Shown in pieces: positions 11,530-20,756 of a DNA stretch of 64,000 bases (positions within the stretch are counted from its first letter, which is position 1; the number at the start of each line of letters is the position of its first letter). Under the pieces are notes generated by a model that saw only the letters and a program-made list of their open reading frames with translations, was not told the DNA's origin and made no database searches. The stretch is from Zanthoxylum bungeanum. Its lineage: Eukaryota; Streptophyta; Magnoliopsida; Sapindales; Rutaceae. The position numbers and the translations under genes were made by a program. The stretch covers positions 186,001-250,000 of the forward strand of contig SKCR01018431.1 in the NCBI GenBank assembly GCA_019454045.1, read 5' to 3'.

Positions 11530-12079
11530 CTATGCGTCAGGGACAAGCTTCCCATCCAATTTTCTTATAAATTAGCAAACAGGGTCTTTTTGAGTCAGAT
11601 TCCCGAGACTTAACAATTGTCTTTCCTTTTGGAATAGTGCATATAACATGCGAATTTCATGATACACACATCCACTGGGATGCGTCTCAAGAGTTTTAGA
11701 TATGTCATCCAAAGACTCCTTACTCAAGCCATCCCTAATGAAATTAATCTTATCTTCGCGGTTATCAGACACCATTCCTAAGAACGACAACGAGTATTAC
11801 AAAACATACGAGCACATTTATAATTAACAAACACACATTCTTTTGGCTCTTCTCTTTTTAGCATATGCTCTTTCCTAAACCATGCAGATGTGAAATAAAA
11901 GAGTCAGAAGGCTCACCTACCAATCGAACCCGTGCTTCAATTAACCAACGAATGTCAGTAGGAATACCTTTGATCATCAGTAATCTCATCCGTTCCAAGC
12001 GAGCTTTGTAGACTTTCATCAGAGATTTTTGAGGGAGAGAAGGAAATTGCTTGCGAAGATTTGCGAGAGCTTCTTCCAT
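11530..12079 (-). pseudogene. ORF X, unrecognised cassette protein (E copy, broken)
   Basis: The start is MEEALANLRKQF at 12079. The frame runs about 73 codons to a stop after HGLGKSIC, then recovers in another frame (11790-11572) with SLGMVSDNREDKI. The ancestral frame probably ended near 11530. Its first 65 residues match the D copy at 57 positions. A Cys-rich segment (CARMFCNTRC, beginning of the motif mutated) lies in the broken middle part. I do not recognise the family. It lies directly upstream of LOG in the same element and orientation. Confidence 0.6.
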
Positions 12080-12152
12080 TGTGAAACGAATTTACCTGCA
12101 AAAACTAAACACACAGAAATAAAACACATCAGTAACAATATAATACAAAAAT

Positions 12153-12180
12153 GCATGGGTTGCCTCCCTGTGAGTGCTAA
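12153..12180 (-). other. Conserved GGGAGGCAACCCA motif (E)
   Basis: The minus strand carries GGGAGGCAACCCATGCAT, 37 bases after the integrase tail stop. The same block stands at 17861-17893 in D and 34632-34657 in C. It marks the left border of the ORF X/LOG cassette. Confidence 0.75.
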
Positions 12181-12216
12181 GTTTAAAGTCGTCAGCTAGA
12201 CTTTATTTCTCGATCG

Positions 12217-12319
12217 TTAGGCTGGATCTGAAAGTGTGACACTTTCTTTTTGTCGCTCAAATGATTCTCCCTAGTAGTGCTTAACACGCTTGTTTTTAAC
12301 CTTGAAAGTTTTGTTGGAG
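12217..12319 (-). pseudogene. Element E integrase C-terminal tail, distal part
   Basis: This encodes the last ~34 residues of the integrase tail (KTFKVKNKRVKHY, then a TAG stop where D has Trp, then ERQKESVTLSDPA). It is cut from its proximal part (24139-24624) by S. The stop and the insertion make it non-functional. Confidence 0.8.
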
Positions 12320-12324
12320 TCAGG

Positions 12325-12967
12325 TGTTGACATTATGTCCCATAGCGTCACTGTTTGTAAATGATATTGTATTATTGTACAAAATTAACTATGTGATAAA
12401 TGAAATAGCCTTTTGCCGTTTTGTAATATTATTTACTTTGATTATAAATGGCGAAAGTCCGCGATTAATACCGGATTGAGATGATATGAGCCAGTATCAA
12501 TCCTAAGGTTAATCATTAATATCCCTAGTCGGAGTGTATCGAGATTAACATCCTGATGGAAGGCTACACCATCGATAATGCGGATAGACTAGTATTGCCT
12601 TGTCCACGTTGTGATGGGCACAACGGCATAGTTCTCATATATTTAAGTATTGGATACTTATGCAAGTGCAATAGAGGTTGTGTTTTACCAATGGTACGGA
12701 AAATAGCTTCGCTCTGGATAGACCCCGCGGAATCCCATTGGTAGTATGTCGTGCGTGTCTATGGGAGGCCGCATCAAGGGTAGGTGTATATGGTCTAACC
12801 TGAGACTTACATCGCTAGTACTTGCGACAATCGGTAAACTTTGTTTTGGTGGTTGGGGACCTTAACCGGTTCTGTTGTACCACCTCTTCTGGGTTTATCG
12901 AGAATCGTAGTGTACTGGATGTGATGTCGAGATGGAAGTATCACTTCAGACATATGGAGGTGATGAT
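12325..12967 (+). repeat. S solo LTR, 5' segment
   Basis: This is the first 643 bp of the solo LTR, ending at the ATGAT duplicated on insertion of D. Short frames here (for example 12556-12744) are not genes. Confidence 0.9.
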
Positions 12968-13586
12968 TGATGAGCGGAAAATATCAATATTTACCGCCCC
13001 TTTTACTTAATATTTTGTTTAGTTTCTCGGGTTTGATGAACGTTTTGATGTGTTTTAGTTTATTTTGCAGATAAAATAATATCGGGTCTTAATGAAATCA
13101 TTTAGGACGAAATGTGGATCAAATAAGGGCAATTATTGGACTTGATATATTAATTTTGAAGATTGGAAATTTGAAAGGGCGTTTTGACGAAGTGCAGTTT
13201 TGGAAATTCCAGTTTTGTGCATCTGTCGTATTTTGGGCATAACTCTTTACTCAGATATCGGATTGAGCTGATTCAAGTTCCAGATTAAAGAAGACTCAAA
13301 GATCTACAACTTTGAAAGAGAAAATATTTTCGAATTCTGATGATTTCATGACCGAATTGATGAACCATCCAGAAGTGTGTGGAGTGTAATTATTAAAAGT
13401 CATTATCAATCATTTTCAAAGCAAAATATTAATTAATTAATAATTAATAAAAATTATCAAATCAACACCAAACAAGATAAGCAATTAATGGAGCAATTAT
13501 GGATTTGGTGGAGTAATTAGTGGAGAAATTAATAATGGATTTGGTGGAGAATTTGATGGATGATTTGATGTTGGCAAATTTTTGCC

Positions 13587-13594
13587 TATAAATA
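13587..13594 (+). promoter_or_regulatory. Element D LTR TATA box
   Basis: TATAAATA follows TTTTTGCC, about 620 bp into the LTR. The copy in the 3' LTR is at 21378-21385, and element C has the same TTTGCCTATAAATA context. Confidence 0.6.
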
Positions 13595-13907
13595 CCAAGC
13601 CATTTCATTTGTAAAATTCATACTTTCTTCCTTGAAATTCTTAATGAATAAATAAGAAGATTGTATCTAGTTTGTTTATTTTTAGTTTTCAGTAATTAAT
13701 TTTCAGTTTCGCACTTTCTTTTATTTACTTTTCAGTTTTTACTTTCCGCAATTTACTTTTACTCACAATACTTTTCTTTCTTTAATTTTTCAGTTTTTAC
13801 TTTTCAGTAATGAGGAGGTAATTTCCCAAGCTAGGTGAAAGGTAATTCTTTTACTATTACTATTTAGATTAATCTCCCTTAAATAATATATTCACTATTT
13901 AAAATAC

Positions 13908-14126
13908 TGATTAATAAAGGATACCGCTATATTGGTCGGTTGGCAATTCAATTTAATCTGGTTTAAACCTGACTAATCAAGGATACCGCCAGATTGGTCG
14001 GTTGGTAAATTTATTTTGTACCGCCTTTATGGCTGGATTATGGACAAATATTACCGCCTATATGGCTGGTTGGACTTAATTTGACTTAATCAGGATACCG
14101 CCAGATTGGTCGGTTGGTAAAATAAT
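13908..14126 (+). repeat. Minisatellite in D 5' LTR
   Basis: Units such as GGATACCGCCAGATTGGTCG followed by GTTGG recur five times, alternating with ACCGCC-TATATGGCTGGTTGG forms. The same array is at 21708-21914 in the 3' LTR. Confidence 0.85.
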
Positions 14127-15039
14127 ATCACAAGTTATATATTATTTTATGGGAGATATCTAAATTAGTAGTAGTAAAAGTAATTCCTTTTACCTAGCTT
14201 TTATTTTATTGTAATTTACTTTTCAGCTTTTACTTTACCGCAATTACTTTCAAGCATTTTCATTTTATGTCTTTTACTTTTAAGTTTTATTAGCCCTAGT
14301 TATGTGTGGTAACTAAATTAGTTATCTGGGGTTGTGATGAAATCCAATATCACCGTTTTATAAGGGTTAGATTATAGCTTGGGTAATATAAAGATTTATT
14401 TATTGTGTCTTAAACTTAATGCTTTTTCATTAACTGGCCATTAATAAAATTGATCTGGTAAATCTAAAATGAACTAGACATAGGGATTTTAGGTTTCAGC
14501 CTTAGACTCAATAGCCCACGATCTTCCTTGAGGATAGATAACCCTTTAATAGATTTCCTTACAGGATAGGAATATACCTGTTGGGCGGGGGTAGCCATAA
14601 TTGGAACTTAAACTTAATGAATCCAGATAATTTGGTTGACATAGACATATGGTTCAATTGGGTTAAACTGGGTATTTGTGTCTGACCATCGACAGAGGCT
14701 TACACATAATTTAGTGTTCCAGGTTAATAAATCAATATATTACCCAACTTTAAGATAACCACTTCATCTTTAAAATGATATTGGAAGAAATCACACCCTA
14801 GATAGTTTTTAATATTGAATTTTCTTAAAACCTATTTTCGACAATTTTATTTACTTGCTTTTAAATTTAGAATCGTCACCATTTCAAATCAATCAATCAA
14901 CTTGTTAGATATTAGTAATCATTTGACCTCATAAAATTAATAGTTTAGATATTAAGTCCTCGTGGGATCGATATTTTTATACTACTTGAACGATACGTGC
15001 GCTTGCGTTATACGTGTGTGTTTACGCCGGTCAAGTTTT

Positions 15040-15057
15040 TGGCGCCGTTGCCGGGGA
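15040..15057 (+). other. Element D primer-binding site (tRNA-Asp type)
   Basis: TGGCGCCGTTGCCGGGGA lies six bases after the LTR end. This is the classic Athila primer site (family knowledge). Confidence 0.92.
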
Positions 15058-15164
15058 CTTATTTATCTTTCACTATTAATTTAGGGGTTAGATACGTTAC
15101 TTGTATCTAATTTCTTTTTACTTATTGTTTTTGTTTTCTTGTGTTTCAGGTTCTCAGAAACTAC

Positions 15165-16789
15165 ATGAGACGAACCAGAAGCTTTGAACTCCGATCGCTT
15201 GACCCAGAAATTGAAAGAACCATCAGACAGTTGAGAAGGGAAGGCGAGAAGGCCAAGAAGCTTTAGTCAACATGGAACCTGAACCTTTGAACGTTGCACC
15301 ACCAATTCCCATTCGAGACAGAACCATTCCGGTGATTGACAGACTCATTTCTTGCATTGTACTTCCTCCCTTACCAGCAAATGCATGTGACATCAAAACA
15401 TGCATTCAGATGATTCAGCACTCAGTTCAGTTTGGGGGGAATGCAACTGAAGATCCGAATTCCCACATCAGCAACTTCCTGGAAGTTTGCGGCACTTTTA
15501 ATTACAACCGAGAAGCGGAAGAAGCAATGAGACTGCGAGTTTTTCCATACTCCTTGAAGGACAGAGCTAAAGCTTGGCTACATTCACTACCACCAGGTTC
15601 TATCACAACTTGGAACACTTTAGCCACCAAATTTCTTGCAAAGTACTTTCCACCAGCCAGAACCGGAAAGCTGAGGAATGACATCACATCCTTTGTACAA
15701 CAAGATTCAGAATCCCTCTGCGAAGCTTGGGAAAGGTAAAAGATTTGCTCCGGAAATGTCCTCACCATGAGATTCCAAAATGGCTTCAAGTTCAAACATT
15801 CTATAATGGACTTTCTGGAATAATGAGAACCACAATCGATGCTGCTGCTGGAGGAGCCTTGATGGCAAAAGGAGAAGATCAAGCCTGGGACCTAATCGAA
15901 GAAATGGCCAACAACAATTCCTTGTGGCCAACAGAAAGGAGCATGATCCAAAGAATTGCAGGAATTTATGAAGTTGGAGCAAACACAGCAGTGAATACCA
16001 GGCTGGATCAGATATGCAAATGTCTAGAAACACTTAGCACGCAAGTTGTGAACATCACTGGATCCACAAGTTCACCATATGGAGGAGCACCAGAACCTAA
16101 ACAACATGAAGAAACGGTGAATTATGTCAACAATTTCAACAGACAGGGGAACAACTCCATATTCCAACACCTACAACCCAGGGTGGAGGAATCATCCTAA
16201 TTTATCATGGAGTAACAATTCAGGCCAACAGCAGAACTATCCACCACCTGAATTTCAGCAACAGAACAAAGGCCAGGAGCATGAAAAAGAACCAGAAATG
16301 AAAGAATGGTTTGCAGAGATGTTTAAAAAGCAAGAAGCAAAATACGATGCTATGTTTCAATCCCAAGCAACATTAATTCAAAGTCAATATGCTTCTATTA
16401 AAGCACTGGAGAATCAAATGGGACAACTGGCAAATGCTCAGAGTTACAGACCGCCAGGTACCCTTCCTAGCAACACAGAGCCAAATCCAAGGAACATGGA
16501 GAAGGAGCAATGTCATGCCATCATGTTAAAGAGCGGTACTGAAATCAACAAAGATGTTGGAGTCAATTCAACTGCTGAGGAAGTTCCAAAAGAAACAAAG
16601 CAACAAATGGAGGAAAAAGAAGCAAAGGAAAAAGAACAGATCACTCCACCTCCACCTTTTCCCAACGTCTTCAGAAGAACAAATTGGACAAGCAATTTTC
16701 CCGGTTCCTGGAAATATTCAAAAAGCTGCATATCAACATTCCATTTGCAGAAGCGTTGGAACAAATGCCCACCTATGCCAAATTCATGA
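15165..16789 (+). pseudogene. gag: Element D gag, frameshifted
   Basis: The ATG at 15165 (MRRTRSFELR) follows a TTTCAG tract. A retrotransposon gag domain is clear at 15400-15740 (NFLEVCGTFNYNREAEEAMR, then a KAWLHSLPPGS-type block). Downstream are a central region (15727-16200) and a Gln-rich part with GWRNHPNLSWSNNSGQQQNY and a SQYASIKALENQMGQLANAQ block (16124-16789). These typify Athila-type capsid proteins, which pack element RNA into particles. The frame changes at least three times (near 15220, 15735 and 16160), apparently from single-base indels relative to E. Some may be assembly errors. Confidence 0.88.
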
Positions 16790-17214
16790 AAGATATTCTT
16801 TCACGAAAACGGAGATTGGGAGATTACGAGACAGTAGCATTAACAGAAGAATGCAGTGCCATCATTCAGAGGAAACTTCCCCCAAAGTTGAAAGATCCTG
16901 GCAGTTTCACTGTTCCTTGCGTCATAGGAGAACATAACTTTGGTAAGGCTTTATGTGATTTAGGTGCTAGTGTTAACTTGATGCCTTTTTCTATTTTCAG
17001 GAAATTACAGATTGGAGAAACAATGCCAACTTCAGTCTCACTGCAACTTGCTGATAGAACGCTCGTATTTCCAAGAGGTGTAGTTGAGGATGTGCTGGTC
17101 AAGGTTGACAAATTCATTTTCCCCAGCATTTTATTGTCCTTGATATGGAGGAAGACGCAGACGTGCCAATCATCCTTGGAGACCATTCTTGGCTACAGGT
17201 CGAACCATTATTGA
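16684..17214 (+). pseudogene. pro: Element D aspartic protease
   Basis: The frame holds the retropepsin active-site block KALCDLGASVNLMPFS at about 16942-16990, followed by a LADRTLVFPRGVVEDVLVKV segment typical of Athila proteases, which cut the polyprotein. After FIFP the frame shifts relative to E and loses the expected [10 protein letters not shown] block, which is still readable in E. The upstream frame overlaps the end of gag in another phase. Confidence 0.85.
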
Positions 17215-17229
17215 TGTACAAAAAGGAGA

Positions 17230-17829
17230 ACTAACCATGAGGGTACAGGACCAAGAAGTAACATTCAATGTTTTCAAGGCCATGAATTTCCCAGATGATG
17301 AAAAGAAGGAGGAATGTTTCAAACTGATGTGATACACAGTACCATTCAGAACTCTGATGAAAGACAAAGTTCTACTGACAAACTTAAAACATGTCAATTG
17401 CCTGTGGAGCCTAAAGATAAAACATCTTTTGCACTGAAAGAGCCAATTCTTGCTCTACAAGCAACAGAAGAGAAAAAGTTCCACCAGCTCAACGAATTGG
17501 AGGAATTTCACAATCAGCCTTTTGAAGATGCCAAATTGTACAAAGAAAAAGGCAAGAAAAGACATGATGAGAAGTTAGTGCGCATACAACTGGAACCAGG
17601 GCAGAAGGTACTGTTAAACAAATCAAGGGTGAAATTCTTCCCATGGAAGCCAAAATCACGGTGGTCAGGTCCATTTGTGATCACCAAAGTTTTACCAAAT
17701 AGAGCCGTTGAGATACATGATCCTGACGCTAACAAAACTTTCAAGGTTAAAAACAAGCGTGTCAAGCACTACTGGGGAAAATCATTTGAGCGACAAAAAG
17801 AAAGTGTTACACTTTCAGATCCAGCTTAA
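17230..17829 (+). pseudogene. Protease linker fused to integrase C-terminal tail (D)
   Basis: The protease-to-RT linker (TMRVQDQEVTFNVFKAM) is followed within about 100 codons by the integrase tail, with LYKEKGKKRHDEKL, LEPGQKVLLNKSRVKFFPW and SRWSGPFVITKVLP blocks. RT, RNase H and the integrase zinc finger and catalytic core are missing. The frame from 17314 is open to the stop at 17827. In D a one-base loss near 17325 separates the linker from the tail; in E both are in one frame. The tail helps target chromatin in some Ty3 elements, but alone it cannot integrate DNA. Confidence 0.85.
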
Positions 17830-17860
17830 CGTTCGAGAAGCCAAGTCTGGCTGACGACTT

Positions 17861-17893
17861 TAAACTTAGCGCTAGCAGGGAGGCAACCCATGC
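17861..17893 (+). other. Conserved GCGCTAGCAGGGAGGCAACC motif (D)
   Basis: TTAGCGCTAGCAGGGAGGCA is followed by ACCCATGC, 35 bp after the integrase tail stop. Its counterparts in C and E fix the left border of the cargo cassette. A conserved untranslated block at this place is a known feature of Athila-type elements. Confidence 0.75.
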
Positions 17894-17935
17894 AATTTGT
17901 GTATATATTATGATTTGGTGTGTTTTATTTTTGTG

Positions 17936-17951
17936 TGTTTAATTTTTGCAG
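17936..17951 (+). promoter_or_regulatory. Candidate 3' splice site before ORF X (D)
   Basis: A T-rich tract ending TTTAATTTTTGCAG precedes ORF X by 16 bases. E has TTTAGTTTTTGCAG at the same place. Use as an acceptor for a spliced downstream RNA is an inference. Confidence 0.45.
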
Positions 17952-17967
17952 GATTAGTCATTTCAAA

Positions 17968-18387
17968 ATGGAAGCTGCTCTCGCAAATCTTCGCAAGCAA
18001 TTTCCTTCTCTCCCTCAAAAATCTCTGATGAAAGTTTACAAAGCTCGCTTGGAACGGATGAGGTTACTGACAATTCACGGTGTTCCTAATGATATTCGTT
18101 GGGTAATTGAAGCACGAGTCCGATTGGCAGGTGAGTCTTCTGACTCTTTTATTTCACATCTGCCTGGTTTTGGAAGAAGCACCTATTCAAAGAAACGTAG
18201 AGCTAAGCAAATGGGTGTTTGTTACAAATGTGCACGATTTAATTGCAACACTCGTTGTCGTTCTTTAGGAATGGTGTCTGATAATCGCGAAGACAAAATT
18301 AAATTCATTAGGGATGGCTTGAGAAAGGAGTCTTTAGATGATCTATCTTCGACTCTTGAGACGCATCCCAGTGGATATGTTAATTAG
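17968..18387 (+). CDS. ORF X, unrecognised cassette protein (D copy)
   Basis: The product is 139 residues, starting MEAALANLRKQFPSLPQKSL. A basic helical-looking N-terminal part (MKVYKARLERMRLL, then DIRWVIEARVRL) is followed by a basic patch YSKKRRAKQ and a Cys cluster CYKCARFNCNTRC near residues 85-97 (C-x2-C-x4-C-x3-C). The cluster resembles a small zinc-binding motif but is not a standard CCHC knuckle. The end SLGMVSDNREDKIKFIRDGL is shared with E. The stop at 18385 looks secondary: E continues, and the D sequence stays homologous to about 18515. I do not recognise the family. Strong protein conservation between two independently decayed elements argues that it was once constrained. Confidence 0.6.
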   Translation: MEAALANLRKQFPSLPQKSLMKVYKARLERMRLLTIHGVPNDIRWVIEARVRLAGESSDSFISHLPGFGRSTYSKKRRAKQMGVCYKCARFNCNTRCRSLGMVSDNREDKIKFIRDGLRKESLDDLSSTLETHPSGYVN

Positions 18388-18691
18388 CCATTCGCAAATT
18401 ACATACACAATTCCAAAAGGAAAGACAACTGTTAAGTCTCGGGAATCTGACTCAAAAAGACCCTGTTTGCCAATTTATAAGAAAATTGGATGGGAAGCTT
18501 GTCCCTGACGCATAGACGTCAATCAAACCGTTACTTTTTTGTAAATATTATATCTCTTTGTCTTTTCTTAATAATTGTGATTTGTTTTGTTGTTTTCTTT
18601 TAATTTTCTCCGACAGGATCCAGACCTTTTTGACTATCACGATATTAATTCGTTACTAATCGTCCTCTGGAAGATATTTGTGCTGTTATTA

Positions 18692-18705
18692 CTCACCTTT
18701 TTCAG
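18692..18705 (+). promoter_or_regulatory. Candidate 3' splice site before LOG (D)
   Basis: CTCACCTTTTTCAG followed by GTACT lies 68 bases before the LOG start. E has CTCACTCTTTTCAG at the same place. Another acceptor-like CTCCGACAG is at about 18609-18617, mutated in E. Confidence 0.4.
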
Positions 18706-18772
18706 GTACTATAAATTCAGCCCGTCATTGCACTTTTGAAGGCATCCGAGTTGAAAAAGAAATACATAAAAA

Positions 18773-19367
18773 ATGGAAGCCACTTCAAGAAGACGAGTTG
18801 AAAACATCTGCGTGTTTTGCGGTAGTAGTGTTGGTACTAAGCCACAATACATAGAAGCAGCACAGGAATTGGGTCGAGTCTTAGCTGCAAGGAATATGCA
18901 CTTAATATATGGCGGAGGCAATCTCGGACTTATGGGGATCGTTTCAAAGGCTGTACAGGAAGGAGGCAGTCATGTTTTAGGAATCATTCCAAAACCCTTG
19001 GCAGAGGCAAACCTTATTGGATCATCAAACGGAGAGGAACTGATCGTGCCAGGTATGTCTGAACGACTTGGTAGAAATGATTAACCGTGCTGATGCTTTT
19101 ATCGCTTTGCCAGGTGGTTTGGGTACATTGGAGGAAATTTTTATAGTTCTATCTTGGGCGAACCTGAACATACACCAGAAACCGCTTGGATTGCTCAATA
19201 TTGATGGATTTTATGATTTTCTTTGTGTGTTTCTTGATGATGCCCGGAGAAATGGGTTCGTGTCAAAACCTATGAAAGAACTCCTCTTCACTGCCAGAAC
19301 TGCCCCGGATCTAATTGACCAACTCATAGCTATGAACCACAAGTTGACCCTATCATTTCAAAGATAA
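18773..19367 (+). pseudogene. LOG-like: Captured LOG-family cytokinin riboside phosphoribohydrolase (D copy, one frameshift)
   Basis: Two abutting frames (18773-19084 and 19068-19367) make a LOG-length protein of about 198 residues, slightly shorter than common plant LOGs. Motifs in order are CVFCGSSVG, YGGGNLGLMG, GHVLGIIPKPLAE-like SHVLGIIPKPLAE, MSER with the conserved Arg, and an intact PGGLGTLEE, the family's catalytic and phosphate-binding signature. LOG releases free-base cytokinins from their nucleotides (established). One extra T at about 19068 (CGACTTGG here, CGACTGG in E) breaks the frame. It may be real or an assembly error. The gene is intronless and lies where Athila elements normally have an env-like ORF. 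Confidence 0.9.
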
Positions 19368-20741
19368 ATTGGTTCGAAGACAATCGTGGTAAGAAGCGTC
19401 GAATTAATCTGGATCTTAACCTTTAATTTCCTGTAGATTTTCAGCTAACCAGGTACGACTTCTTAACTCTCTATTACTGTTCAAGACATTGGGGACAATG
19501 TCTCATTTAGGTTTGGGGGAAGGAATTAGTTGATAGTACCTTGTTTTTAGTTTGTGTGTTGTTTTTATTTTTAGTCCAAAATTTTTCGAAAAATACAAAA
19601 AAATTGAAAAATTTTCAAAAAATTACAAAAATATTTTGCATTTTTGTGTTTTTATTTTGACTAAAAAAGTGAAATTGGTAAGAGATAGCCGAGTAAGGAG
19701 TTTCCACTCCTGAGACGTATCTCAAACCTATTTCGAAACAAGTTAATTTTTGTTTATTTCATTTTGAATTATTTAATTTGTGAATTCTCCTTAAAACTGA
19801 CTAAAAAGGAATCTTCATATGTTTAGTTAGCAGATATTATCAACATGCATAGTAACATACAGACATGAGCTAACTGAAAGGATTGTAATATTCAGTGCTC
19901 TAGTTTAATTGGAGGAAGCATCTCAAAAAGTGATGGAGTAAAAAAAAAAAAAATAAAAAAATAAAGCATCTAAGATCCGGTTATTAAGTCTGTAAGGGTG
20001 TTTTAACACCTAGTGCCCTAAAACCAACTGGTTTGGGAGTCACTGGCCCAAAGCTCGTTACATGGATCAAGGATGTTGCAAAAATATATATATCTGAAGT
20101 CTGGGTAATTAAGTCCTTAGGGGTGTCTTAACACCTGGTGCCCTAAAGCCAACTGGTTTGGGAGCCACCGACCCAAAGCTCGCTACATAGGCAGAAGATA
20201 TTGTATATAAATAAAAAATAGAAAAAAAAAATCAGAAAAATCAAAAAAAAAAAAAAAAAAAATTTACTCCATTACTATAAAAAGGTGTGAAATCTAATAG
20301 AACCTTAGGACAAAAATATTATTCTCTTATCAATTGCACTTGTGACTGTTGTGGGAAAAAATGAGTTGATTAATATTTTGTTAGCTGTGTATATGGAGAA
20401 TGGTAAAAATAATCGGAGAATTTACTTATTCGGTAATTTAGAATAAAACAAAACAACTAGTAACTTGGAGTAGAAGTTTCACCTGATTAGTCACTAACAT
20501 CTTTATTCTCTTTTCGCTTGTCTTTTTGCTTTTGTGTGCATTAGTTTTACTACCTTTTTACTTTGTAAAATGTTTGTGGGTATCATTGCTGTAAACCCTC
20601 ACGAGACTACAACTCGTCCACTAGGGACACCTAGGGTTTTAAAGCTTGTTGCATATGCTAAATGCAACCGTGATCCCTACGAAAGTGGCTTAGTTTAATT
20701 TTAATTTTATTTTGTTGTTTTGCTCGAGGACTAGCAAAATG
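19368..20741 (+). other. Element D 3' untranslated region
   Basis: There is no credible ORF. It holds CAGCTAACCAGG at 19442 (right border of the cassette), a hairpin at 19485-19502, an internal polypurine-like GGTTTGGGGGA near 19509, A/T-rich tracts, and a two-copy repeat of about 120 bp (19985-20070 and 20108-20190) with CCTAAAACCAACTGGTTTGG-like blocks. Confidence 0.75.
19485..19519 (+). other. Conserved hairpin and internal polypurine-like tract (D)
   Basis: GACATTGGGGACAATGTC is a perfect 7-bp stem with a GGGA loop. It is followed by TCATTTAGGTTTGGGGGA. The purine tract resembles the true one at 20742-20756 but lies about 1.24 kb upstream of the LTR. Confidence 0.85.
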
Positions 20742-20756
20742 TTAGGTTTGGGGGTG
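20742..20756 (+). other. Element D polypurine tract
   Basis: TTAGGTTTGGGGGTG directly precedes the 3' LTR start TGATGAG. It primes plus-strand DNA synthesis (established role). Confidence 0.9.

Larger units (their letters stand above)
12968..15033 (+). repeat. Element D 5' LTR
   Basis: The 2066-bp LTR starts TGATGAGCGG and ends GCCGGTCA. A TATA box is at 13587-13594 and a minisatellite at 13908-14126. Its U3 differs from that of E: the GC-rich G-box region of E is absent, while the R/U5 part is clearly related. Confidence 0.95.

Noticed and set aside
13908..14126. Possible CRISPR-like array
   Set aside because: Repeats are imperfect, palindromic and unevenly spaced inside a eukaryotic LTR.
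19985..20190. Possible tRNA-like or structured RNA gene in the Athila 3' UTR repeat pair
   Set aside because: The blocks contain short complementary segments but no cloverleaf with TTC loop or acceptor stem could be drawn.
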